NCBI GenBank assembly: GCA_951812925.1
Contig: OX638372.1
Coordinates: 2,356,001-2,420,000 of the forward strand
Reading direction: 5' to 3'
Source of the DNA: Calliopum simillimum
Taxonomy: Eukaryota > Arthropoda > Insecta > Diptera > Lauxaniidae
DNA: 64,000 nucleotides
Under the pieces are notes generated by a model. The model worked only from the letters and a program-made list of their open reading frames with translations. It did no database searches and was not told the DNA's origin. The position numbers and the translations under genes are program-made. This document shows positions 1 through 10,593 of this stretch, one piece after another; within the stretch, counting starts at the first letter, position 1, and each line of letters begins with the position of its first letter.

Positions 1-123
1 AAACTAGGTGTTGGAAAAATTATAGACTGATCAGCGGCTGAAGGCCGCCGCGGAAACGGTATTGGAATTTTTGGGAGTTGTAAATCCTGAGCTGCTTCTG
101 TTGTCAATAACAAAATATCGTTA

Positions 124-271
124 TGGGGACTATGTCCGTTTTTTCATGGGGACTATGTCCGAAACACTTGCGGTTATAATCCCCATTGAAAAAATGGGGA
201 TTATGTCCGAATTACTTGCGGACATAATCCCCATATCGTGAATGGGGACTATGTCCGTGGGGATTATGTCA
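124..271. repeat. Cluster of GGGGAYTATGTCC motifs, probable transposon end
   Basis: Five direct copies of GGGGA(C/T)TATGTCC (125-137, 148-160, 196-208, 244-256, and 259-271 with its last base changed) alternate with two inverted copies (172-184 imperfect, 220-232). The motif is found at this density nowhere else in the window. Motif clusters of this kind, in both orientations, are typical of the subterminal transposase-binding region of DNA transposons. The element would extend left beyond the window; its right tip may lie near 270-280. The family is not recognised. Confidence 0.5.
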
Positions 272-541
272 CGGCACCGATCTAAAGAATATAAGGAAAG
301 ACTAAAAGAATCAATCTAAACTTGTATTTTGCAGCACAACATTGTTGTGCTCTCAACATTTCTAGTTTGGTAAATTATCTAAACTATTTATTAGAAATTG
401 TAAAATGAATCACTATGTTACGCTTTGGCTTAAAATATACGGCACCAATTTTAGTAATTTTTTTTTTTAAACAATACTGTTTTGCTAATGAGGATACTGG
501 CGTACTTATTTACTTTGTTTGGTTTTTCAAAAAAATACATA

Positions 542-1410
542 CAGTCGACGTCCAGTAATACGAATGCTCCGTATTACGAATGTCCAATAATACGAATGCA
601 ATATTTCTTCCACGTGTGATTCTATAATACGAACAGCGGTAAATTTTACGGTTCGATAATACGAATGAGATTTTTTTCTTAGTAGGCTTTGCTTTTTTGC
701 TAAGCTTTAAATGTTAAGAATGCATAAAAGAATACGTGAAAGTTTTTTCAGAATTTTTAAAACGTTTTGAAATGCTTTTTTCTTTATATTTGGGCTTAGC
801 AAATTTGATGAAAAATTATAAAATGTTTCGAAAAATCTAAAAAAAAAAGTTTGAGTTTTTAAAAAGCAGTCTTTCTAAAAAATTTACAAAAATCGCAAAT
901 TTTGCTACCTTGTATTTTAACAACAAATAATACCAGAACAAAATCCTTCCATATTTATAATGCTAGGCATCGGTATTACAACAATGCTTAATTTAGGCCA
1001 AATCGGTTATATCATGCTTTTTTAACTGGTACAAATTGGGTATTTTGCTTCAAATTTCATTTTTTAGTGGCAAAACTCATTTTTGTTTTTTGGAAATTGA
1101 GCTAAACAGTGTAGTATGTTTAGCTCGATTTCCATATTTTTTTGTTTTATATCAAAATATTATGTTTTCTGTTTCTCTACCATATTACTCAGAAGAAAAA
1201 TTCATAATTTGCTATTTTTCATAGAAGTTTTTTAGTAAACTGATGTTTTCTTTCAAATAAAATATTTGAGTTAATGAATTTTATCTCTAAACCGACGATA
1301 TGTCCCAATATAAAAGAAAACAGGAACAAAATTTCGTTGCTTTAATACGAATTTTTCGATTTTACGAATAGGCCTGACATTATATAATTCGTATTGTTGG
1401 ACGTCGACTG
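542..1410. mobile_element. pogo-like non-autonomous element (MITE), 869 bp
   Basis: The ends are inverted repeats: the left begins CAGTCGACGTCCAGTAATAC at 542 and the right is its near-perfect reverse complement ending at 1410, with two mismatches (AC for GT) over about 24 bp. Both sides are flanked by TA (540-541 and 1411-1412), the target duplication of Tc1/mariner/pogo elements, and a CAGT tip is usual for pogo/Tigger. The unit AATACGAAT recurs in both orientations near both ends (for example 557-565, 573-580, 590-596, 656-664). The interior is AT-rich with no coding potential that I can support, so this is a deletion derivative mobilised in trans. Confidence 0.75.
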
Positions 1411-1412
1411 TA

Positions 1413-2822
1413 CATATGTAAATATTAATTTTTTTTTTTTTTTTTCGGAATTCCACTATTTCGCCCAACATTTTTTTTTTTAGGTCATTAAGATAAAACT
1501 CGTTGTTCCAAGCTTCTCATGAAATTGCGCAAGGAACAATTTGCTATAGCATCTTAGCTCATTATACCCAGCTCACTTTTTTGACACCCTCTTTCATATT
1601 TTTGGGCGTAATCGTGGTATTTCCAAAAATTTTTTTTTTTTAATCGGTCTAGTTATTAAACAAAGTGTTATACATACTTACATATGTGCTAAGCGCTTAC
1701 CACATTTGATCAGAGATGGCGCTGATGGCAATTAAATGAATGTAAACAAAAAATTTCCGCTCAATACCAAATGTCCAATTGGGTTGGCTGTGAATGTGGG
1801 CGTGTTTAAGTTGGTGTGTTAATAACATGAAAATAATCATAAAAAAATAAAAAGCAACAGTTCAAATTTTATACCTCTATGCCCTGCCTTCCCCTCCTTA
1901 AGGGGCAACACCGCGGGCGTTTTCTGCACTACCATTGCTTGCTTGCTTTCCTGGGCCAGCATGAGTTCCGTCCGTAATTTGAACGCGCATTTGTTTTTCT
2001 TTTTTCTCGCATATCTTTAGTGCTTTTTCTTTATTTTTTTAACATTTTCTTCATGTTGTGACAACGCATCTTTGCCTCTGTCAACATTTTATAGCCCACA
2101 TACGCATTCCTCGGATGCGCTACCAAAGCGAATATGGAGTGGGCGTTAAGTTGCCTTCGAGCACCACCTCAAATTTATGAAAATGACATAAAGCATCCGA
2201 GCACTTTACTTCAAAACACTTTTATGACACACAAACTCTTACATAGATCCTGTCATAGACTGGGAGGGGGAGGTGTGCAAGTTGATCGAAGATCTTACTG
2301 GCACAGTTGGTTGCATGGGGGTAAGCATAATGAGAATGCCACCCAACCAACATTCCAACAAATTGTGGTGTCAACCTCCTCAGGTAACACAGCGGTTAAA
2401 AATGTGGGTGAAGGGGTATGGGTGGTATTTCACTTTTCAAATGAATTTACAATTTTATTTAAATGCTTTAGAGTTGACAAAGCGCAAGTGCAATAAAAGA
2501 CAGTGAAATTTTAAAAGTGTTAATTAGTTTTGTGATATTTAAGTGGTTGTTGGAGGGAGGAGGGTTAGATTAAAATCAAAATTTGAACTTCTTGCACTGC
2601 ATTAAAATTATAATGTTGTTGGCTTTCAATTTATTGCCTGTAAGGTGTCATAGACTTTCAAGCTGTTGCAAAAATTTTAGAAAACCTCTTAAATCAAAAG
2701 TTTTTGGCAATTTTTGCTTCTCTGGGGTTCAGTGTCATTGTTGCGGTATCGAATTTAATTGACATCATTTCAGTGGCATTTTAAGATATGTCATTTACTT
2801 GAAATAACATGCTTTATGTACT
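1413..2822. other. Non-coding interval
   Basis: This holds AT-rich sequence with poly-T runs (1431-1445, 1471-1481, 1630-1641). Open frames of up to 120 codons at 2134-2506 overlap in two frames, show no family signature and look like chance. I see no RNA gene or regulatory site that I can support. Confidence 0.5.
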
Positions 2823-3157
2823 GGCCCAGTGTGCCAAACGGATTCGTTTCGGATCCGCAACGGGTTCATATTTTCGTTCTTTTTGTCCGTTACGGAATCC
2901 GTTACGCATCCGTTACTGATCCGTTTGCGGGAAGGATTCCTAAAAAAAAAACGAATCGTTTTTTCTTCTTTTATGTATCCGTTTCGAATCTGTAACGTAC
3001 ATCAAAAACGAATTCGAATCTGTAACGTACATCCAAAACGAATTCAAAACGGATTCGCATTTAATAATGTTAATGCTGCTTATAAAAAAAAAAAAAGAAA
3101 ACAGGGTGAAGCGCTTATTTTTAATTAAAAATAACAAAAAAAAAAAAAAAAATTACC

Positions 3158-3238
3158 ATCCCGGCCGGGAGTCGAACTCAGGCTCCCGGGGTATTACTCT
3201 TTCATACACGAGACGTTAGACAACTAGGCTATTGACCG
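3158..3238 (-). other. tRNA-like module (A-box/B-box) in CCCAGTGTGC element
   Basis: On the minus strand an A-box-like TAGCCTAGTTGTC is followed about 45 bases later by a B-box-like GAGTTCGACTCCC, then a T-rich run. The 3' arm can form a CGGGAG/CTCCCG hairpin. Acceptor and anticodon stems do not pair convincingly, so I read it as a tRNA-derived (SINE head-like) Pol III promoter and not as a functional tRNA. It is repeated at 3527-3608 and 5693-5774 with few changes. Confidence 0.5.
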
Positions 3239-3240
3239 AT

Positions 3241-4328
3241 CCCAGTGTGCCAAACGGACTCGTTTCGGATCCGTAACGGGTTCATATTTTCGTTCTTTCT
3301 ATCCGTTACGGAATTCGTTACGTATCCGTTACTGATCCGTTTGCGGGAAGGATTCCTAAAAAAAAAACGAATCGTTTTTTCTTCTTTTATGGATCCGTTT
3401 CGAACCTGTAACGTACATCAAAAACGAATTCAAAACGGATTCGCTTTTAATAATGTTAATGCTGCTTATAAAGAAAAAAGGGTGAAGCGCTTATTTTTAA
3501 TTAAAAAAAAATAAAAAAAAAATTACTAGCCCGGCCGGGAGTCGAACTCAGGCTCCCGGGGTATTACTCTTTCATACACGAGTTGTTAGACAACTAGGCT
3601 ATTGGCCGATATGATGTTTACTTAACTGATGTAGACTTATTTGATGTTGAGATTTAAAGTTTGTAAATATATTAAACAAATTTCTGTTGTTTTTTTATAA
3701 GTATTCTGTGTTGTTTTTCTTCCCTTCTTTTGATAAAAAATGTTATATACTCAAATTTGGAATCAAAAACATTTTTTCAAACAGAGTTTGAAAAGTTTAC
3801 AAAAAATCATACGCAATAAAATAAAAAGAAAAAAAAAAACACATCAAAAATATTTTTTTTATCATAAAAATTAAATAAAGCAAATCCGTTTTGAGTTCGT
3901 ATTTGAAGTATTTACGGAATCGAAACGGATTTGCCCAGGTTCGAATCCTACCAGAGGTGGATTTTTACCCTTTATTTTTCTTCCTTTTTTTTCTTTTTAT
4001 TATTTTTTAATTGCTAATAGACGCATCAAAACGGTTTTTTTCTGTAAATATACAGCATTAACATATTTAAAAGCAAATCCGTTTTGAATTCGTTTTTACA
4101 TAAGTTTCGGATTCGAAACGGGCCCGCACCGCGGAATTTAATTTTTTTTAATCGCTAATAAGCGCTTCAAAATGTTTTTTTCTTTATCTAAACAAAGCAT
4201 TTTGAATTCGTTTTTGATGTACGTTACGGGTTCGAAATGGATCCGTTACCACGGATTACGTTTTTTATACCTTTATGAACTCGTAATGGATTCAAAACGG
4301 ATCCTCATCCGTTTTTGTGCACACTGGG
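3241..4328. mobile_element. CCCAGTGTGC-tipped DNA element, intact nested copy (1,088 bp)
   Basis: This complete copy runs from CCCAGTGTGC to GCACACTGGG and is inserted into the middle of the element at 2825-5044. AT is duplicated on both sides (3239-3240 and 4329-4330). The uninterrupted junction is visible at 3604-3616 and 5768-5780, which confirms the empty site. It carries the same tRNA-like module (3527-3608, minus) and a perfect plus-strand B-box GGTTCGAATCC at 3939-3949 followed by T-runs. Confidence 0.75.
3527..3608 (-). other. tRNA-like module, second copy
   Basis: Same module as at 3158-3238, in the nested element copy. The B-box GAGTTCGACTCCC is retained; the bases between the boxes differ slightly (AACAACT for AACGTCT on the minus strand). 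Confidence 0.5.
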
Positions 4329-5046
4329 ATATGATGTTTATTTAACTGATGTTGACTTATTTGATGTTGAGATTTAAAGTTTGTATATCAAGCAAATTTC
4401 TGTTGTTTTTTTATAAGTATTCTGTGTTGTTTTTCTTCCCTTCTTTTGATAAAAAATGTTATGTACTCAAATTTGAAATCAAAAACATTTTTTCAAACAG
4501 AGTTTGAAAAGTTTACAAAAAATCATACGCAATAAAATAAAAAGAAAAAAAAAACAAATCAAAAATATTTTTTTATCATAAAAATTAAATAAAGCAAATC
4601 CGTTTTGAGTTCGTATTTGAAGTATTTACGGAATCGAAACGGATTTGCCCAGGTTCGAATCCTACCAGAGGTGGATTTTTACCCTTTGTTTTTCTTCCTT
4701 TTTTTTCTTTTTATTATTTTTTAATTGCTAATAGGCGCATCAAAACGGTTTTTTTCTGTAAATATACAGCATTAACATATTTAAAAGCAAATCCGTTTTG
4801 AATTCGTTTTACATAAGTTTCGGATTCGAAACGGGCCCGCTCTGCGGAATTTAATTTTTTTTTATTCGCAAATAAGCGTTTCAAAATGTTTTTTTTTTTT
4901 TATCTAAACAAAGCGTTTTGAATTCGTTTTTGATGTACGTTACGGGTTCGAGATGGATCCGTTACTGCGGATTACGTTTTTTATACCTTTATGAACTCGT
5001 AATGGATTCGAAACGGATCATCATCCGTTTTTGTGCACATTGGGGG

Positions 5047-5372
5047 TGTACTATCGTAGCTTATTTTGAAGATTGATTTTAACGATATTTTGACTTTCGG
5101 GATAAAATTTTGAGTTTTTATTGTTCAGCAACTTGTAGTGAAATTTTATAGCAAATATTTCTCTGGTACATACTGACTCAATATTCCCCTGTTTTAGGTG
5201 TAATTATTGTACCTTTTTAAGAAGGGGGTCAAAATGACCCATATATAGGGGATGTTGATGTTTAAAGTTATCTATAAAAATATTCATCGTAATATCTATC
5301 CTACAAAAGTTTGCTAAACTCATGATACACCTCAGATGTAAGGATCATATAGTTAAATATATCGATTAAACA
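5047..5372. other. Non-coding spacer between repeat copies
   Basis: Single-copy-looking AT-rich sequence separates the nested pair from the third family copy. No gene or repeat is recognised in it. Confidence 0.5.
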
Positions 5373-5374
5373 TA

Positions 5375-6498
5375 CCCAGTGTGCCAAACGGACTCGTTTC
5401 GGATTCGTAACGGGTTCATATTTTCGTTCTTTTTATCCGTTACGGAATCCGTTACGGAATCCGTTACGTATCCGTTACTGATCCGTTTGCGGGAAGGATT
5501 CCTAAAAAAAAAAACGAATCGTTTTTTTTTCTTTTATGGATCCGTTTCGAACCTGTTACGTACATCAAAAACGAATTCAAAACGGATTCGCTTTTAATAA
5601 TGTTAATGCTGCTTATAAAAAAAAAGAAAACAGGGTGAAGCGCTTATTTTTAATTAAAAAAAAACAAAATAACAAAAAAAAAAAAGAATTACTGCCCGGC
5701 CGCGAGTCGAACTCAGGCTCCCGGGGTATTACTCTTTCATACATGAGACGTTAGACAACTAGGCTATTGACCGATATGATGTTTACTTAACTGATGTAGA
5801 CTTATTTGATGTTGAGATTTAAAGTTTGTAAATATATTAAACAAATTTCTGTTGTTTTTTTATAAGTATTCTGTGTTGTTTTTCTTCCCTTCTTTTGATA
5901 AAAAATGTTATATACTCAAATTTGGAATCAAAAACATTTTTTCAAACAGAGTTTGAAAAGTTTACAAAAAACCATACGCAATAAAATAAAAAGAAAAAAA
6001 AAAAAAACAAATCAAAAATATTTTTTTTATCATAAAAATTAAATAAAGCTAATCCGTTTTGAGTTCGTCTTTGAAGTATTTACGGAATCGAAACGGATTT
6101 GCCCAGGTTCGAATCCTACCAGAGGTGGATTTTTACCCTTTATTTTTCTTCCTTTTTTTCTTTTTATTATTTTTTAATTGCTAATGGGCGCATCAAAATG
6201 GTTTTTTTCTGTAAATATGCAGCATTAACATATTTAAAAGCAAATCCGTTTTGAATTCGTTTTTGCATAAGTTTCGGATTCGAAATGGGCCCGCACTGCG
6301 GAATTTAATTTTTTTTTATTCGCTAATAAGCGCTTCAAAATGTTTTTTTTTTTTTATCCAAACAAAGCGTTTTGAATTCGTTTTTGATGTACGTTACGGG
6401 TTCGAAATGGATCTGTTACCGCGGATTACGTTTTTTATACCTTTATGAACTCGTAATGGATTCGAAACGGATCCTCATCCGTTTTTGTGCGCATTGGG
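5375..6498. mobile_element. CCCAGTGTGC-tipped DNA element, third copy (1,124 bp)
   Basis: The ends are CCCAGTGTGC and GCGCATTGGG, flanked by TA on both sides (5373-5374, 6499-6500). The internal layout is the same as in 3241-4328. I count twelve exact ATCCGTT/AACGGAT heptamers in it, including a run of five at 5436-5487 where one unit is triplicated relative to the other copies. It contains a tRNA-like module on minus (5693-5774) and a B-box on plus (6106-6116). There is no coding sequence. Confidence 0.75.
5693..5774 (-). other. tRNA-like module, third copy
   Basis: Same A-box/B-box arrangement as at 3158-3238. One base of the hairpin is changed (GCGG for CCGG), weakening the stem, as expected for an unselected passenger. 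Confidence 0.5.
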
Positions 6499-6500
6499 TA

Positions 6501-7805
6501 GGAATTTTTACGATATTCTTGTACAGTGGAGTTAAAAACTTCAAAAATTGATTAAAAAAAAATGTGACGTGCTGGAGACAAATGAAAAGCAGGGGTATAT
6601 TTTTTAATGGCAATTTTAAGAATTTTTTGAATTTTGCTCATGTATTTTACAAAAAGTTTGAAATAGTTGGACAAGATTTTTTAGTTTTCTAGTTCTTTTT
6701 TACTCTACTCCTATAAAACTGGTGCAAAGCAAAAAAAAATTTGACTGATTCAAAAAAAAAAAAAAAAAAAAAAAAAACTGATTTTGAAAATTGCCTACTG
6801 AATTATTGCCTTTTAAATTAACAAAACAAATCATTAATTTGTTCATTTACTAAGTCTAGAATAGAGCTGTCATTTTGCTTCCGATTTTGGTTCGCTTGGA
6901 GTCGAAATTTTTTCAATGAAATATATTGTTGACAAAAACAATTGAACTTGAACTTTCAGAAAATGAAGAAAGCATCGAAACTTGCGTGACATTTTTGCGA
7001 TACGCATGGTGTTAAATATTGTATTGCCCTGTTGCCTAAAATCATGCAACAAAAAAATTTTCAAAACTACAATAAAACGATGCTGCATTCGTTCACACTA
7101 GAAATGAGCACTGGATGATTAAACTTTTTAATAAATTTTTACGAAATTAAAAGCAAATATGAAGTATTTACGCCTGTGTGTGTATGCATATTTGCTGCCT
7201 TGTAATTGTATGTGCACATATTTACTTATTTGTTTGTATGCATGTGATTAATGTGCGTTGAAGTGAGCGAATAAGTGTCGAATTTGTTGTTGTTGTTGCG
7301 ATTGTTGTCGTCTTTTTCAGTGGAAGCACTCTGTTGACAATTCGATTCGATACAATGCGTTTCATTTTTGTTGGTGTTGTTGTTGTTGTCTTTATGTTTT
7401 ACTGTTGGGAAATTTTTTAATTAAAATCCATATCAAGTTAAATGTGAGCGAGTGAAGAGAAACGAAACCGTTATGTTTTAACTGTAATTTGTTGAAAAAT
7501 ATTTTATTGTTTGTATGTGTCTGTATTTGTGTGTGTGTATATATGCCACAAGTGCCCCTCATATTAATTATGCGAGAATCTGTTCGGCCAGATGTGTTAA
7601 CATGGTCAATACTCTTCGCTACTACGCGTTGTTTGAGCAGAGTGGAGCGGAGGAGAGCGGAGGAGTCTTGAGGGACCAGGTTAGCAGTTGTTTTTGCTGA
7701 AGCGTTAATGAGGACTTTGTTTTATTATTTTTTTTACATTTTATTGATTATGAAAATGTGTTTTAACTTTTGTTGTTACTGCTTCGCTGAAGAAAAAATC
7801 GCTTT
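6501..7805. other. Non-coding interval with simple repeats
   Basis: This contains a 26-base poly-A (6752-6777), TTG-rich stretches (about 7286-7300 and 7370-7392) and a TG-rich stretch (about 7513-7542). Small open frames show no recognisable domain. Confidence 0.5.
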
Positions 7806-7808
7806 TCA

Positions 7809-8170
7809 GGGCCTGTCCATAAGCTACGTCACACTTTTAGGGGAGGAGAGGGTTCACAAATTTGTGAAAAAGTGTGATAGAGGGGGGTCTGGGGCTCCTG
7901 GAAAGTGATTTCACACAATTTAAGCCGAAAAAATTTCGAAATTTTCAAGCTTATTTTGTTCACAAAAAACTTTACGATTGTTAAGCTGTAAGCTTATTAA
8001 ATCGCTGTATTTAAAATAAAAAAAAAAAAAAATCGTTCAATTAGTTTTAAGGTATAAAAGGTCAGAGTGTGAGTGTGTCGCAGATAGGGGGTGGGTCTAT
8101 GAAAATGTGACATAGCGTGACGTAGTCCAAAAATCGTGAAATTCGTTTGACGAAATTAATGGACAGCCCC
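7809..8170. mobile_element. MITE with GGGSCTGTCCAT ends, 362 bp
   Basis: The left end GGGCCTGTCCATAAGC and the right end (reverse complement GGGGCTGTCCATTAAT) are inverted repeats, and TCA is present on both sides (7806-7808, 8171-8173). ACGTCAC on the left and ACGTAGTCC on the right resemble the ends of a widespread insect MITE type that I recall. A 3-bp duplication points towards PIF/Harbinger, although TCA is not the usual TWA. It has no coding sequence. Confidence 0.6.
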
Positions 8171-8173
8171 TCA

Positions 8174-8663
8174 GCAAAAAATTCTTTATTTTTTTTTTTG
8201 CTTTAATCATATTGGCAGTTTCTGTTAAAACTCAATTTAGACTACCGGCCAACGTTCGATTAGTCGAACACTTGACTTTTTGATCTAACGGTAAAATGAG
8301 TGGGTTGTAAAAATTTTTGGTGACTTTTTTGGATACAGGGGGTGCCAATCACTCGAAAAATATAGTTTTTATCAAAAACTAAAATAATGTTTGCAGCATG
8401 GGCGAAAATCAACGACAACCAAAAACAAAAAAAATTCATTCTCGATATAAGGTTAAGGTTGTATAATAAAACAACAAAATCCTAACCCTCAAAACCTGAC
8501 AATGCAACTTAAAGTCATAGTCTTTTACTTCAAAATTCAGTTTAAATTGTATCGATATTTTTTGTCGTCTTCGAAATATCGTTATCTGAATTATCGAACA
8601 AACGTGGGGTTTTGTTTTTTTTCACCTTTAAAGGTAAGAATAATTCGAAGAAGAAAAAAGATC
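8174..8663. other. Non-coding interval
   Basis: AT-rich sequence with no recognised repeat end, gene or RNA. Confidence 0.45.
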
Positions 8664-8834
8664 TATGTACACAGTAAAAATTTTAGTTTAATTTTAAAAC
8701 CAAAAAAAAGTATTTATATAGAACAATGCCAAAAAAAGTTTTAATTTTAAACTATTTTGGAATAAACAAAGAGAGGGAGAAAAATGAAAAAAAAAAAAAT
8801 TTAAATTTAATTGAAAAAAAAAAGAAAAAAAAAA

Positions 8835-8930
8835 CAAGCCATCCATACTTGAGATTCGAACCAAGGGTACAACATCTTGTGTACATAAATTACGAAGTCT
8901 TTAGCTCACTCGGCTATCAAACGTATTGAC
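8835..8930 (-). other. tRNA-like module with poly-A-rich flank
   Basis: On minus, TAGCCGAGTGAGCTAAAG resembles an A-box and GGTTCGAATCTC is a near-perfect B-box about 45 bases later, followed by a long T-rich run (the plus-strand poly-A at 8790-8834). It does not fold as a full cloverleaf by eye. It is a different sequence from the 3158-3238 module but has the same architecture. Confidence 0.5.
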
Positions 8931-8957
8931 GAAGTTGTGTGAAATTTGTATTTAAAC

Positions 8958-10161
8958 CAGTGGTCGGCACGCCATAGCTCAATTGAGGAGAGGCACTTCA
9001 CACGCATGCTTACGCTCTTTCATTCAGTTGTCGCAAAACCATCGACAAAGCAACATCGAGTGTGTCTGTCGTTCTGTTGTCTTTTTTATGCACATGAAAA
9101 AAATTTCTTTACAGCTATGACAAATTCTGAAAAATATTTTATTTCATACTTTTTGTGACTAGGTTCAAATTTTCAGTTTAAGAAACGCTCAGATAAACTT
9201 TTTAAAAACTATACAAAAACTTTTAGGGTTGCCACCAGTTTTTTTTTTAAATTTTGCTTAAACCATATATTTAAAAAAAAAAATTAAATTTTAGTCTTAA
9301 AACGCCTAAATAAACTTAAATCAAAATATATTTTTAGGGTTGCCACCTGGTTACTTTAATAAAATCAAAATTTTCTTTCAATAAATTGCTAAGATAATCA
9401 TTTTCTAACTATAAATTCACATCTTGGATCCAAAGACAACGAAACAAAGATTTATGGTTGCTATGTTAGGGTTGTTAGACTTTTTTAACTATTTGTACCA
9501 CCTGCAGCCATCTGACCGTTCTTGAAATCAAGAATTTCAACTTAATTTCAAAAAAGTACGATTTTAACATAACGTTGGAAAATAACCAGGTGGAAACACT
9601 AAAAATATAAGGTAATGTTGGATTTTTAAAAAGTTTATCTAAGCGCTTTAAGAACAAAATTTTATTTTTTTTTTAAATATATGGTTTAAGCAACATTTAC
9701 AAAAAAAGAACCAGGTGGCGACCCTAAAAGTTTTTGTAAGATTTTTAAAAAGTTTATCTGCGCGTTTCCTAAACTAAAAATTTGAATAAAATTAAAAAGA
9801 AAGAATAAAAATAAAATATTTTTAAGAATTTCTCATAGCTGTAGAGAAATTTTTACATGTGCGTAAAAAGACAACAGAACTACGGATGCGCTCGATGTTG
9901 CTTTGTCGATGGTTTTGCGATAACTGATTGAAAAAGCATAAGAATGCGTGTGAAGTTTCTTTTCACAATTGTGCTATGGCCTGTTGACTACTGGCGTAAG
10001 AAGACAGAACTATGCTTGCACTCGATGTTGGTTTTGCAATGATTTTTCGGTTTTAACGCATATTTTTTTGCAATGAATATCTTTTCTGTGAACATTTTTT
10101 TTTTAGTGCATTCTCTCTTCTCTCACTAACACATTGTCAAATTTATTTTTGCCGACCCCTG
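8958..10161. mobile_element. hAT-type non-autonomous palindromic element, 1,204 bp
   Basis: The tips CAGTGGTCGGCA and (right, reverse complement) CAGGGGTCGGCA match the hAT terminal pattern, and an exact 8-bp duplication ATTTAAAC flanks both sides (8950-8957, 10162-10169). Much of the interior is one long inverted repeat: about 8958-9370 pairs with about 9555-10008, including a second inverted end (CCAGTAGTCAACAGG on the minus strand at about 10008). The palindrome carries repeated phrases such as AGGGTTGCCACC (9225-9236, 9338-9349 and inverted at 9715-9726). There is no transposase. Confidence 0.75.
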
Positions 10162-10593
10162 ATTTAAACAATTGAAAAAGAAAATTTTTTTTTTGTTATT
10201 TTGTTCGCGTTCTTTTTTTTATGCTCTTTTGATAAATAAAGTTTATCAAATTTTGAAACTAAAAAGACTCTCCAAGCTAAATTAAAACTTTGATGGCATT
10301 AGTTTCAAGCCAATAGAGAATATTTTAATACTTTTCTTGGACTTATTTTAAAACTAAAAATGATTAGTTTTTTGAATTTAAAGTTATTTTAGGATTGTTT
10401 TTAAGCCACTTTGGTATTAAAAAATTGAAAAAACTAAATGGTTTAAAAGTAAATATTTTTTGTGATAAAATTAAAACCTACCGGAATAAATTTCAACCTT
10501 TTTTGGAATAAATTTTGAATTTAATACCAAAGCAGTTTAAAATCAATACCGAAAGGAATCAAAAGTAAACTATCACTTTTTACTGTGTACATA

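Larger units (their letters stand above)
2825..5044. mobile_element. CCCAGTGTGC-tipped DNA element, host copy split by a nested copy
   Basis: The left half (2825-3240) begins CCCAGTGTGC and the right half (4331-5044) ends with its inverted counterpart GCACATTGGG. The two halves match the left and right halves of the copy inside it and of the copy at 5375-6498. GG flanks both ends (2823-2824, 5045-5046), giving a 2-bp target duplication. The element has no transposase. It contains a minus-strand tRNA-like module (3158-3238), a plus-strand B-box (4652-4662) and many AACGGAT motifs. The superfamily is not assigned; a 2-bp duplication would be compatible with CACTA-type elements, but the tip is not a clear match. 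Confidence 0.7.
8666..10591. mobile_element. TGTACACAGTAAAAA-tipped element interrupted by a hAT insertion
   Basis: TGTACACAGTAAAAA at 8666 and its reverse complement ending at 10591 are flanked by TA (8664-8665, 10592-10593), which suggests a Tc1/mariner-type MITE. Without the hAT element (8958-10161) and its duplication it would be about 715 bp. Both arms share AT-rich segments with TTTAAAAC/GTTTTAAA-type words. The left arm carries a minus-strand tRNA-like module beside a poly-A-rich stretch. Assignment rests on the ends only. Confidence 0.55.

Noticed and set aside
2134..2506. 120-codon and 77-codon overlapping frames
   Set aside because: Two frames open at once, no domain, no codon regularity; probably chance in a locally GC-richer patch.
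3158..3238. Functional tRNA gene
   Set aside because: The A- and B-box-like motifs are present, but acceptor, D and anticodon stems do not pair by eye, and copies sit inside a transposon family.
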